A DNA stretch of 44,992 nt from CTSOIL-112 sp964293815 (GCA_964293815.1 CAXYYC010000020.1:1-44992); one strand, 5' to 3'. Shown: positions 24,612 to 32,307, numbered from the stretch's first letter. The notes: generated from the sequence alone by a model not told the origin. Numbers and translations: made by a program.

Positions 24612-25433
24612 TTATCCCCAACGACGGTGTAAATAACGCACACTGCTGTCCAACAGCCAGCCGATCAGCCCGATCAGCACAATCGCCGCCATCAGCTCCG
24701 AGTACGCCATGCGGTCGCGCGTATCGAGGATAAAGTAGCCCAAGCCGCTGGTCACGCCGAGCATTTCGCACGGCACCAGCACAATCCACACCACGCCAAT
24801 CGCCAGACGCAAACCGGTCAACACATGACCGAACACCGCAGGCAAGATGATGCGTGACAACGTTTCCCACGGCGTTGCCGAGAGTGATGCGCCGAGGCGC
24901 AACCACTGCGGATCGATGGATTTAACGCCCGCCGAGGTATTCAAAATAATCGGCCAAACCGCCGCAAAGGTGAGCAGAAAATAAATCGGTGCGTCGCCAA
25001 TGCCAAACAACATCACCACCACCGGCATCCATGACAGCGGTGAAATCATGCGCAGCAGTTGAAACGCGCCGGTACTGGTTTGCTCAAACAGCGCCGAGCG
25101 CCCAACGAGCAAACCAATCGGCACGCCGATGAGCAGAGCCAAAGCCAAACCGATCAAGACCCGACGCAAACTGGTTCCGATGTGCGCGTTCAATTGCCCT
25201 TGTGTGAGCAAATGCCACAAACTTTCAAAAGCTGGAAGCGGCGCCAGTTGCGAGGCGATCGGCATACTGCCTTGCAACCACAGCACGCCAAAATGCCACA
25301 GCACCAGTAATAGCAATAAACCGAAAACCGCTAGCAGATGCGGGCGCAATACAGGCGCTAGCTGTGTCTTGGACGAGGCTGCAGTGACTGATTGAGCGGA
25401 TGGTTGGATAGAAACGTTCATGGCATGATTCAT
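24612..25433 (-). CDS. ABC transporter permease, SsuC/TauC/NrtB type
   Basis: A 273-residue inner-membrane permease with about six transmembrane helices and the EAA-type loop (LRLGASLSATPWETLSRIILPAVFGHVLTGLRLAIGVVWIVLV), matching the nitrate/sulfonate/taurine permease family. It works with the ATPase encoded at 26.9-27.7 kb and the lipoprotein at 25.7-26.9 kb. The first ATG at 25433 and an ATG four codons later are both possible; neither has a clear ribosome site. It is separated from the preceding operon gene by a 222-bp MITE-like element, which may reduce its expression or supply a new signal. Confidence 0.92.
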   Translation of the reverse strand: MNHAMNVSIQPSAQSVTAASSKTQLAPVLRPHLLAVFGLLLLLVLWHFGVLWLQGSMPIASQLAPLPAFESLWHLLTQGQLNAHIGTSLRRVLIGLALALLIGVPIGLLVGRSALFEQTSTGAFQLLRMISPLSWMPVVVMLFGIGDAPIYFLLTFAAVWPIILNTSAGVKSIDPQWLRLGASLSATPWETLSRIILPAVFGHVLTGLRLAIGVVWIVLVPCEMLGVTSGLGYFILDTRDRMAYSELMAAIVLIGLIGWLLDSSVRYLHRRWG

Positions 25434-25440
25434 TGGGTTT

Positions 25441-25662
25441 TAGATTGTTGACAAAGCTACTTTTGCCTAAATAGAACGCCGTCATTGCTACCGCGAAGTT
25501 TCTATAAAGCCGTTTTTTGGCTTCGAGCTTGCGATCATCCAGTTGGTTATTCTAACTTGTTGTTTTTGTTAGTATCTCTGGATACCCGCCTGCGCGGGTA
25601 TGACGGCTTTTTACTTAGGTTTTTCGCTGAATTCTCGATAACGAGGATTTGTCAGCAGTCTG
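25441..25662 (+). mobile_element. MITE-like element with 7-bp target duplication
   Basis: The best preserved copy of the family, 222 bp. The terminal inverted repeats are TAGATTGTTGACAAA (25441-25455) and TTTGTCAGCAGTCTG (25648-25662). It is flanked by a perfect 7-bp direct repeat, TGGGTTT (25434-25440 and 25663-25669). Internally it has CCGTCAT...ATGACGG inverted sites and a perfect hairpin, ATACCCGC-CTGC-GCGGGTAT (25582-25601). There is no coding capacity, so it would have moved using a transposase encoded elsewhere. It lies between the binding-protein and permease genes of one ABC operon. Confidence 0.85.
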
Positions 25663-25684
25663 TGGGTTTCGACTTCATTCAGTT

Positions 25685-26857
25685 TTAAGCAATCACAGTT
25701 TCTTGACGGCTAAAGCTGTCAGGAATATGGAATTTGGCTTGGCTTTGTGTGGCCAAAATTGCCTGACGCACAAAGCGGTCATCGACCAATTCTTTCGCTA
25801 CGATTTTCGGATCGAGTTTGCCCAAAAAGTCGTGTTGCCCCGCGATATAGGTTTGCTGGAGCATTTCCACCAATTTTTCGGTATAGCTGGCGAATGGGTA
25901 CGGTTGGAAATCAATACGCGCCTGTTGCCAATCGGGGTGGCGAATCACGCCACGCTCGATATAACCTTGCCAGTCTTTGGTGTCGGGCGCGAGTACCTTT
26001 TTCAGTGCGGCTTCGAGGTGCGGCGTGTATTTGTGCTCGCCCGTTGAGGACATCAGCGCGGCGGTTTGCACGCGGTTCTCTTGCGTCCACAGTTGCGCTT
26101 TGACCAAGGCGTTGACCACTTTTTGCGTCCATTCGGGGCGTTGCTCGATGTCGTGCGCGTGCATCACCGAGACACAGCAGGCGTGATCGCGCCACACGTC
26201 GGCGGTAAAGCGCAGGACTTTGCCCACGCCCAGTTGCTCGGCGTTGGCATTGAACGGCTCGGCGACGATGAATCCGGCAATGCTGTTGGCGGCCAAGGCG
26301 GGCGTCATATCGGCGGGTGGCATCACCACCAGTTTGACTTGCTTGGCGCTTGGCGTTGCTTGCTCGGTGACTTCGAGGCCATTTTCACGCAGTAAGTATT
26401 GCAACACCACGTTGTGAATCGAGTACCAAAACGGAATGGCGACGGTTTTGCCGCCGAGGTCTTTGATGCTGTTGATGCTCGGTGCGACCGTCAAGGCCGA
26501 ACCGGCCATGTGGTTCCACATCAATGCTTTGAGCGGGCTTTGGCTGCCATAGCGCGCCCACACGGTCATGGGCGAGAGCAAATGCACTAAGTTGACCTGA
26601 CCGCTGATAAAGGCCTCGACCAATTGCGCCCAACTGCGAAACATCTTCGGCGCTTCGACCGCGACGCCTTCGGCTTCGAATAATTTTTGCTGATGCGCGA
26701 CCAATAGTGGTGTCGCGTCGGTGATCGGCAGATAGCCAATGCGTAAAGGCGCATCGGGTGATTGTTCGGCTTTTTTGGCGCACGCTTGCAATAAGGGCAA
26801 ACTGCCGCCAAGCATGAATAAACTGCTGAGTTTGAGCATTTCACGACGAGAAATCAT
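25685..26857 (-). CDS. ABC transporter substrate-binding lipoprotein, NMT1/SsuA-like
   Basis: A 390-residue exported binding protein. The N-terminus has a Tat-like SRREMLKL motif, a hydrophobic segment and a lipobox ending LLQAC (C26), so it is probably a lipoprotein. The mature part, LRIGYLPITDATPLLVAHQQKLFEAEGVAVE..., is typical of the nitrate/sulfonate/thiamine-precursor binding family. AAGGAAG precedes the ATG. The ligand cannot be read from the sequence; aliphatic sulfonates, sulfate esters or aromatic compounds are plausible given the neighbouring flavoprotein. It is followed in the operon by the permease gene after an inserted MITE-like element. Confidence 0.9.
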   Translation of the reverse strand: MISRREMLKLSSLFMLGGSLPLLQACAKKAEQSPDAPLRIGYLPITDATPLLVAHQQKLFEAEGVAVEAPKMFRSWAQLVEAFISGQVNLVHLLSPMTVWARYGSQSPLKALMWNHMAGSALTVAPSINSIKDLGGKTVAIPFWYSIHNVVLQYLLRENGLEVTEQATPSAKQVKLVVMPPADMTPALAANSIAGFIVAEPFNANAEQLGVGKVLRFTADVWRDHACCVSVMHAHDIEQRPEWTQKVVNALVKAQLWTQENRVQTAALMSSTGEHKYTPHLEAALKKVLAPDTKDWQGYIERGVIRHPDWQQARIDFQPYPFASYTEKLVEMLQQTYIAGQHDFLGKLDPKIVAKELVDDRFVRQAILATQSQAKFHIPDSFSRQETVIA

Positions 26858-26906
26858 GGGGCTTCCTTGGTTTTTATAGTGTGAAAAAATTTAAATGAGG
26901 TGTGCG

Positions 26907-27740
26907 TTAAATCACATAGTCCTCAACCGCGGTGTCGCTGGTTGCCAAACGACCACGGTACAGGGTTTGTAAAATATCCACGCGCAGGGCGTTCATGGTC
27001 AAGGCCACATCTTGACGCGGATAGGGCGTGTTGACCGACCATTGACCGATCAGACGACCGGGTTTGTTACCCAGTAGCAATACTCGATCGGCGACAGTCA
27101 AGGCTTCGTCAATATCATGCGTGACCAAAACCGCCGCGGTGTGGTGACGCGCGACGATTTGGCGCAGTAACTCCTGCATTTCCCCGCGTGTGACTTCGTC
27201 CAATGCCGAAAACGGCTCGTCCAACAGGATAATCTCGGGCTGACGCGCCAGCGCGCGCGCCAATGCGACCCGTTGCGCCATCCCGCCGGACAACGCCGCC
27301 GGATAGCTATGCGCGGCGTGGCTCAGGCCAACCTCGTGCATGGCGGACTGTACGCGCTGATGCGCCTCGCTTTTGCTGATCTGCGGTTGATTTTTGAACG
27401 ACAGGCCAAACGCGATGTTTTCCTGCACGGTCAGCCACGGCAGTAAGGACGGTTGCTGAAACACAAAGGCGGCGCGGGCGTGCGGGCGATTGAGCGTTTG
27501 TCCAAATAGTTCAACCTGTCCCGCGTGTGGCTGATCCAATCCCGCCAAAACCCGCAGCAGCGACGATTTGCCCACACCACTTGGGCCGAGCAGGGCGACC
27601 AATTCGCCGTGCTGTAAATCCAATGAAAAATCCGCCAACACGAGGTTGAATTCGGCTTTGGCGTGCGCGTAGCCCAAGGCAATGTTTTGCGCCCGCAAAA
27701 TCGGGGCGGTGCTGTGCGCCGTCACAGGTACTGCGCTCAT
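26907..27740 (-). CDS. ABC transporter ATP-binding protein, SsuB/TauB/NrtD type
   Basis: A 277-residue ATPase with Walker A GPSGVGKSS, Q-loop FVFQQPSLLPW, signature ALSGGMAQR, Walker B IILLDEPFSALD and the switch histidine in LVTHDIDEA. It energises uptake with the permease and binding lipoprotein encoded downstream. Its ATG overlaps the stop codon of the preceding flavoprotein gene (ATGA), so the two are translationally coupled, which ties the enzyme directly to the transporter. Confidence 0.95.
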   Translation of the reverse strand: MSAVPVTAHSTAPILRAQNIALGYAHAKAEFNLVLADFSLDLQHGELVALLGPSGVGKSSLLRVLAGLDQPHAGQVELFGQTLNRPHARAAFVFQQPSLLPWLTVQENIAFGLSFKNQPQISKSEAHQRVQSAMHEVGLSHAAHSYPAALSGGMAQRVALARALARQPEIILLDEPFSALDEVTRGEMQELLRQIVARHHTAAVLVTHDIDEALTVADRVLLLGNKPGRLIGQWSVNTPYPRQDVALTMNALRVDILQTLYRGRLATSDTAVEDYVI

Positions 27741-28864
27741 GATGCCTGCTCCAGCACAGCGGTGGTTTGTTCCAACAGATGAATTTCTTTGCGCAAATGT
27801 TTGATCGCGGGCGTGACGATGGCGACGAACATCGCTTCGCGCATGCGTCGTTGCGCCGCGTGGCGGATTTGATAGCCTTTGGCGCCCGCGTGCAGGGCGG
27901 CTGATTGCGCCGCGCGCAGTGCCAATTCGGAGGCGGCCAAGCGCAGTTTCAATACCTGCAAACGCTGTTCAGCGCTGATTGCACCGGCATACACCGCGTC
28001 GGCCAATGGCAAGGTTTGCGCCAAAATCTCGTTCAATTCGGCGCGTAAAGTGGCCTCATCGTCGTCCAAAAAGGCATTGACTTCAGCGACTGCGCCGATA
28101 TTGCTTTGGCGAATCACGTTCAAGCAGCCTTCGATCACGCCCGCGCCGATGCCCATTTGCAGGAGGATGAAGCCCGATTTGATGCGTTGAATATAATCTT
28201 TGAACTCTGTTGGCTCGGCCAGCACGTCGTCATGCGCGATAAAGACGTTTTCAAAGCGCACGTTTAATGTGCCCGTGCCTTCGAGCGCACAAAATTCCGC
28301 GCACGGTTTGAGCGTCACGCCTGCCGTTTGTCCGCCCGCCATGAACATCACATAGGTGTTGTCGGGCAATTGCGCGGTCGCGGCGAACACATGATCGGCG
28401 CCCAGATTCGAGACCCACGGCAGTACGCCGTTGACCAGATAACCGCCGTCGATGGGTTGCGCTTGCAGTAAATGCTTTTCGATGCCCGCCAGATGCTTGA
28501 CCGTGTTCGACATGCCTGTACCGGCCAATTGCTTGCCACTCAAAATATCGGGCAAATATTTGGCGCGAACCGTGGCGTTACTGCTTTGGCGCAAATACCA
28601 CGCGCAGGCCGATTGGCACCAGCCCATAAACGCGGTTGCGCCACATTCCGCGCCGACTGCGCTCAGAACACGAATTTGCGCTGACAAGCCCAAATCGGAA
28701 CCGCCAAACTCAGTCGCACCGATGGCAGAAAACCCGCCAAGCGCGCCCAACTCGTGCAGATACTCGGTCGGGTACAGGCCATTGCAGTCAATATCGCTGA
28801 CCAGTGGGCGCAATTGGCTCTGCGCGTGGGTGCTGATGGTGTGTAATAAGGTTTCGACAGACAT
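27737..28864 (-). CDS. Acyl-CoA-dehydrogenase-like flavoprotein (possible monooxygenase)
   Basis: A 375-residue protein of the acyl-CoA dehydrogenase fold: N-terminal helical domain (FSAIGATEFGGSDLGLSAQIRVLSAVGAECGATAFMGWCQ), central beta domain (LAGTGMSNTVKHLAGIEKHLL, GGYLVNGVLPWVSNLGADHVFA) and C-terminal helical domain. Members of this fold linked to SsuABC-type importers (SfnB, DszC-like) are flavin-dependent monooxygenases acting on organosulfur compounds rather than true acyl-CoA dehydrogenases. That role here is inference; no flavin reductase is in the cluster. The ATG at 28864 has GGGAA upstream; an in-frame start at 28951 is rejected because it runs through a hairpin and has no ribosome site. 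It is coupled to the ATPase gene. Confidence 0.85.
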   Translation of the reverse strand: MSVETLLHTISTHAQSQLRPLVSDIDCNGLYPTEYLHELGALGGFSAIGATEFGGSDLGLSAQIRVLSAVGAECGATAFMGWCQSACAWYLRQSSNATVRAKYLPDILSGKQLAGTGMSNTVKHLAGIEKHLLQAQPIDGGYLVNGVLPWVSNLGADHVFAATAQLPDNTYVMFMAGGQTAGVTLKPCAEFCALEGTGTLNVRFENVFIAHDDVLAEPTEFKDYIQRIKSGFILLQMGIGAGVIEGCLNVIRQSNIGAVAEVNAFLDDDEATLRAELNEILAQTLPLADAVYAGAISAEQRLQVLKLRLAASELALRAAQSAALHAGAKGYQIRHAAQRRMREAMFVAIVTPAIKHLRKEIHLLEQTTAVLEQAS

Positions 28865-28877
28865 AATAATTCCCGTG

Positions 28878-28895
28878 GACGGCGCACGCGCCGTC
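28878..28895 (-). promoter_or_regulatory. Leader hairpin ahead of the flavoprotein gene
   Basis: GACGGCG and CGCCGTC form a perfect 7-bp stem with a 4-base loop, ending a few bases before the Shine-Dalgarno on the minus strand. It could affect translation or mark an mRNA processing site; there is no following T-run, so it is not a classical terminator. Confidence 0.4.
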
Positions 28896-28909
28896 GCTAT
28901 TTTTGATTG

Positions 28910-28930
28910 CCAATGATAATTACCAATGAT
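28910..28930. promoter_or_regulatory. Direct repeat CCAATGAT x2, candidate regulator site
   Basis: CCAATGAT occurs at 28910-28917 and 28923-28930 with a 5-base spacer (13-base period), between the AhpD-like gene and the flavoprotein gene. It resembles an activator or repressor site, but the regulator is unknown. Confidence 0.3.
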
Positions 28931-29006
28931 CTTAAGTAAACGTGGCGTCATCCTTACCGTCCGCGCTGCTTGATTGCGCGATGGTAAGTAAGGTTTTAGA
29001 ATTTCC

Positions 29007-29549
29007 TTAAGCGTAGGGCTGTAACTCAGGGTTGATCGGGGTTTGCGCCAGATTATTGGTGTAGTTACACAGCGTTGCCAAGGCCACGCCGAGGATGACC
29101 TCGACCGCTTGTTGTTGGTTGTAGCCTGCGCTGATAAAATCGTTGAACTGCTCGTCGCTGACGTTGCCTTTGTTGTGCATCAAGGCCAAAGTAAACTGCG
29201 CCAGTTGGTTCAATTTCGCGTCATTTAATGCACTGGTGTGGCGCAAAGCGTCGATCAGCTCGGCTGACATCAGATTTTTTTTCGTGCTCAGTGCGCAGTG
29301 ACCGGCCACGCAAAAGCCACAACCATTGGTCACGGCGGCGGTGATTTGCACCACTTCTCGTTCGGCGGCGGTGAGGCTGGTTTTGGCATTGATCGCGCCG
29401 ACTTCTTGGTACATTTCCAACGCGGTTGGGGCGTTGGCCAAAACGCCAATCAGATTAGGCAAAAAGCCGTTGTTTTTCAACGCGGTTTCAACGCGCGGCT
29501 TGGCTAAATCGGGTGCGGTGTCTACGGTGTGGATGGTGAGACGGCTCAT
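29007..29549 (-). CDS. AhpD-like carboxymuconolactone decarboxylase family protein
   Basis: A 180-residue helical protein with the AhpD core motif: glutamates E64/E65 and C77-x2-C80-x3-H84 (NGCGFCVAGHCAL). Such proteins reduce peroxides or disulfides through the CxxC pair. GGA precedes the ATG. It is the first gene of a likely minus-strand operon with the flavoprotein and importer; a thiol/peroxide protection role for oxygen-dependent organosulfur metabolism would fit but is inference. The 142-bp gap to the next gene contains a direct repeat and a hairpin, so a second promoter is possible there. Confidence 0.88.
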   Translation of the reverse strand: MSRLTIHTVDTAPDLAKPRVETALKNNGFLPNLIGVLANAPTALEMYQEVGAINAKTSLTAAEREVVQITAAVTNGCGFCVAGHCALSTKKNLMSAELIDALRHTSALNDAKLNQLAQFTLALMHNKGNVSDEQFNDFISAGYNQQQAVEVILGVALATLCNYTNNLAQTPINPELQPYA

Positions 29550-29760
29550 GGTTGGATTCCTTTTGATGGTTAATTTAAATAGAAAATTCAGTTTAAAAAT
29601 TATAAAAAGTATAGTTCTTTATAACAAATTTTCATCATTTTAATAATATTGCCTCTAATTGAAAACGAATTTATTCTGCTTTTATTATTACAAATATGAA
29701 TATAAATTCTATTATTTTATTTTTAATGGTAATGATACCGAATGGTTTATATTAATTTTT
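29550..29760. other. AT-rich intergenic region between the AhpD-like gene and ffs
   Basis: About 210 bp of strongly AT-rich DNA. It must carry the promoter of the minus-strand operon, but I see no clear -35/-10 pair. The palindrome GGTAATGATACC (about 29729-29740) is a possible operator. No coding frame is convincing. Confidence 0.35.
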
Positions 29761-29792
29761 TTGACAGAATTCTGTGCCTGATAAACGGCTCG

Positions 29793-29801
29793 TGTTATAA
29801 T
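29793..29801 (+). promoter_or_regulatory. Extended -10 promoter of ffs
   Basis: TGTTATAAT is a consensus -10 box with the TGn extension, placed about seven bases before the 4.5S RNA 5' end. The TTGACA at 29761 is 29 bases upstream, too far to be its -35, so the extended -10 probably carries the promoter. Confidence 0.8.
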
Positions 29802-29807
29802 TCGCGC

Positions 29808-29904
29808 TGGCGGGTCCCTTCGCATTGGGGGATGGTGAATCGGGTCAGGTCCGGAAGGAAGCAGCCACAGCTGTTTTACTCAAGTGCCGAAGTCAGGCTC
29901 GCCA
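29808..29904 (+). ncRNA. ffs: Signal recognition particle 4.5S RNA
   Basis: The SRP RNA binds Ffh and directs membrane-protein ribosomes to FtsY. The diagnostic conserved core GGTCAGGTCCGGAAGGAAG, followed by CAGCCA, is present, holding the Ffh-binding symmetric and asymmetric loops. The ends pair as TGGCGGG(TCC) with GGCTCGCCA, giving a single hairpin of about 97 bases, the usual size of bacterial 4.5S RNA. The promoter and terminator are both visible. It lies just upstream of dnaX. Confidence 0.96.
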
Positions 29905-29918
29905 ACTGAATTTTCCCA

Positions 29919-29956
29919 AAATGGGCAATGGCGCCAAGCTCATTGCCCATTTTTTA
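29919..29956 (+). terminator. Intrinsic terminator of ffs
   Basis: A perfect 12-bp stem, AAATGGGCAATG (29919-29930) with CATTGCCCATTT (29941-29952), is followed by T residues. Confidence 0.93.
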
Positions 29957-30046
29957 TATGATTTTTAGATAATATTGCAGGCTAAATCATCACCCAATCG
30001 TTGCTTTGGTTGATCGGACTGCAATCTGCAAGACAAAAGGCCACAC

Positions 30047-31159
30047 ATGAGTTCACAAGTCCTCGCGCGAAAATGGCGTCCCAAATCGTTTGCCGAACTG
30101 GTCGGGCAGGATCATGTGGTCAAAGCCTTGTCACACGCTTTGGACGCGCAGCGTTTGCACCATGCTTATCTGTTTACCGGCACGCGCGGCGTGGGTAAAA
30201 CCACGATTGCGCGGATTTTGGCCAAATCATTGAACTGTGAAACCGGCGTTTCCGCGACACCGTGCGGTGTGTGTGCGACCTGTCAGGAAATTGACGCAGG
30301 GCGCTTTGTTGACCTGCTTGAAATCGACGCGGCGAGTAATACCGGCGTGGATGATATGCGTCAACTGATCGAAAATGCAGAATACATGCCGACTGCTGGA
30401 CGCTACAAAGTCTACCTCATTGACGAGGTACACATGCTGTCGAAAAATGCGTTCAATGCTTTGCTGAAAACGCTGGAAGAGCCGCCCGCGCACGTCTTGT
30501 TTATTTTAGCAACCACTGATCCACAAAAAGTCCTGCCAACGGTGCTGTCGCGCTGTTTGCAGTTCAATTTGAAACAAATGCCGCCTGCGGATATCGTCAC
30601 GCATTTGCAAAAAATCCTGACGGCGGAGCAGGTCGCGTTTGACGACGAAGCGTTGCACCTGATTGCAAAAGGCGCGCGCGGCAGTATGCGCGACGCATTG
30701 TCGTTGACCGATCAGGCGATTGCTTTTAGTGCGTCTAATGTCAGCGCAGCAGCGGTGAAAGACATGCTCGGTGCGACCGATTCGGCGCAGATTGAAGCGA
30801 TATTGCGTGCATTGATCGCGCGTGATGGCACGGCCTTGGTGCAGGTAGCTGAGCAAATGGCCGCAGGATCCAGTTCATTTTATGATGCGACCATCGAATT
30901 GGCGCAGGTTTTATACCGCATCAGCTTGGCGCAAATCGTGCCCGAAGCATTGCCGGATGATTGGCAATTGAGCAAAATCGTGCGAGAGCTTGCGCCCGAA
31001 ATGGGGGCGGACGAAGTGCAACTGTATTACAGCATTGTCACGCAGGCACGCGAACAATTGCACCTCGCGCCGGATCCGCAGGCCGGATTCACGATGATGT
31101 TGTTGCGTTTGCTCGCGTTTGCGCCAGAACATTTTCAGGCGAACAGCGTAAAAAAGTAA
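30047..31159 (+). CDS. dnaX: DNA polymerase III clamp-loader subunit, zero-frame (gamma-like) product
   Basis: DnaX is the motor of the clamp loader that places the beta clamp on DNA. The zero-frame product has 370 residues: Walker A GTRGVGKTT, the zinc-binding cysteines CETGVSATPCGVCATC, Walker B YLIDEVHML, the SRC sensor motif (LPTVLSRCLQF) and the helical collar domain ending LLRLLAFAPEHFQANSVKK. It stops at TAA (31157-31159) exactly where domain III ends in E. coli DnaX (about residue 373), so this form equals the minimal clamp-loader core. AAGG precedes the ATG. The tau-specific domains continue in the -1 frame (31156-31923), with a slippery heptamer at the junction. Confidence 0.95.
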   Translation: MSSQVLARKWRPKSFAELVGQDHVVKALSHALDAQRLHHAYLFTGTRGVGKTTIARILAKSLNCETGVSATPCGVCATCQEIDAGRFVDLLEIDAASNTGVDDMRQLIENAEYMPTAGRYKVYLIDEVHMLSKNAFNALLKTLEEPPAHVLFILATTDPQKVLPTVLSRCLQFNLKQMPPADIVTHLQKILTAEQVAFDDEALHLIAKGARGSMRDALSLTDQAIAFSASNVSAAAVKDMLGATDSAQIEAILRALIARDGTALVQVAEQMAAGSSSFYDATIELAQVLYRISLAQIVPEALPDDWQLSKIVRELAPEMGADEVQLYYSIVTQAREQLHLAPDPQAGFTMMLLRLLAFAPEHFQANSVKK

Positions 31160-31200
31160 TTGGCGCAACTTCACAGCCGATGCGCGCATCAGCGTCATCG
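31137..31200 (+). promoter_or_regulatory. Candidate -1 programmed ribosomal frameshift site of dnaX
   Basis: The heptamer A AAA AAG lies in the correct phase at 31150-31156, immediately before the zero-frame TAA. AGG at 31137-31139 sits 10 bases upstream, the distance of the stimulatory Shine-Dalgarno in E. coli dnaX. Downstream, CCGATG (31178-31183) can pair with CATCGG (near 31196-31201). Slippage into the -1 frame gives KKVIGATSQ and opens the tau frame. Confidence 0.7.
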
Positions 31201-31923
31201 GTCAAACCCAAAACGTCACCTGAAGTTGCGCGTCCACCCGTTAAATCCGTTCCCGAGAACAGCGAACCCCGCGCGCCGTCTGCGACCGCGCGGACGCAAG
31301 GACATGAACGAGTGATTGAACCCCATGCGCCTGCTGAATTTGAGCAAAACTCTGAACGCAGTGCTTCGGCTCGTGCCTTGCCAAGTCAGTCGCCCGAATT
31401 TGCAGAGCCAAAAGCGGCTGCAAATCATGTTGCCGATGGCGCGATTGAACGTGCGACTAACCATGTGACTAACCGTGCGACTGACAGCGCAGATTCAGGC
31501 GATAGCGACTTGGCGCAACTGGGCGAGCAGTGGCAAAACATCGTACGTCAACTTGGCTTGAAAGCCTATGCGCGGCAATTACCGTATCAAAGTGAATTGA
31601 TTGAATTGAGCGCAATGCGGATGGTTCTGCGCTGTGACAAGGCCAGCTTGGCGACCGATGACAATGCGCTCAAAAGTCTGCGCGAGCATTTGGATCGTTA
31701 CTTTAGCGAGCGCAATCAGCCTGTGCCGATGCTACAGGTACATATTGCCGATGCGGGGCAAGTGCGTTTTAGCCCGCAAAAATTAGCCTCGCAGGCGCGC
31801 GAAGCGCATTTGGCGCAGGCGCGTGCGGCGATTCACCAGCATCCGACGATTCAGCAAATCGTACATGAATTTGATGGTATGATTTTGCCCAATTCGATTA
31901 TGCCAGAATCAGAAATTATGTAA
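31156..31923 (+). CDS. dnaX: dnaX tau-specific C-terminal frame (reached by -1 frameshift)
   Basis: This frame encodes 255 residues continuing from the heptamer: a Pro/Ala/Ser-rich linker of about 110 residues (domain IV-like), then a folded segment (LAQLGEQWQNIVRQLGLKAYARQLPYQSELIEL...) that corresponds to the alpha-subunit-binding domain V of tau, ending QQIVHEFDGMILPNSIMPES. Joined to the 370-residue core it gives tau of about 625 residues, near the E. coli size (643). It has no start codon or ribosome site of its own at the junction, so it is expected to be made only as a fusion. A simple frameshift mutation or homopolymer sequencing error is the alternative. Confidence 0.85.
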   Translation, partial: VIGATSQPMRASASSVKPKTSPEVARPPVKSVPENSEPRAPSATARTQGHERVIEPHAPAEFEQNSERSASARALPSQSPEFAEPKAAANHVADGAIERATNHVTNRATDSADSGDSDLAQLGEQWQNIVRQLGLKAYARQLPYQSELIELSAMRMVLRCDKASLATDDNALKSLREHLDRYFSERNQPVPMLQVHIADAGQVRFSPQKLASQAREAHLAQARAAIHQHPTIQQIVHEFDGMILPNSIMPESEIM

Positions 31924-31951
31924 TAAGTGATTGACAGAAAAGGAAAATATC

Positions 31952-32278
31952 ATGATGAAAAATCAATTGGCCGGTTTGATGAAGCAGGCACAAAAAATGC
32001 AAGACGACATGAAAAAGGCGCAGGACGAATTGGCCAGCATTGAAATTGAAGGGCAATCGGGCGCGGGCTTGGTCAAGGTCACGATGAATTGCAAACACGA
32101 TGTCAAACGCGTGCAAATCGATCCGTCTTTGCTCGAAGACGACAAAGACATGTTGGAAGACTTGGTTGCCGCAGCGGTCAACGACGCAGTGCGCCGTGTC
32201 GAAGAGGCCAGCCAAGCGCATTTGGGCAAAGTCACGCAAGGCATGAATTTACCAGGCGGGATGAAGTTTCCGTTCTGA
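31952..32278 (+). CDS. ybaB: YbaB/EbfC family nucleoid-associated protein
   Basis: A 108-residue dimeric DNA-binding protein. It begins MMKNQLAGLMKQAQKMQDDMKKAQDEL (helix), then VKVTMNCKHDVKRVQIDPSLL and EDLVAAAVNDAVRRVEE, ending with the typical GGMKFPF. AAGGA precedes the ATG; a TTG at 31931 in frame is rejected. It follows dnaX by 28 bp as in most proteobacteria, but recR, the usual third gene, is not downstream. Confidence 0.96.
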   Translation: MMKNQLAGLMKQAQKMQDDMKKAQDELASIEIEGQSGAGLVKVTMNCKHDVKRVQIDPSLLEDDKDMLEDLVAAAVNDAVRRVEEASQAHLGKVTQGMNLPGGMKFPF

Positions 32279-32307
32279 GGCAACGGTGCGATATAAAATA
32301 TCAAAAC

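Noticed and set aside
25485..25688. Plus-strand open frame inside the 25.4-kb element
   Set aside because: Non-coding repeat; no ribosome site and the same peptide arises from the other element copies.
29761..29766. TTGACA as the -35 box of ffs
   Set aside because: It is 29 bases from the TATAAT box, far beyond the 16-18 base spacing; the extended -10 explains the promoter better.
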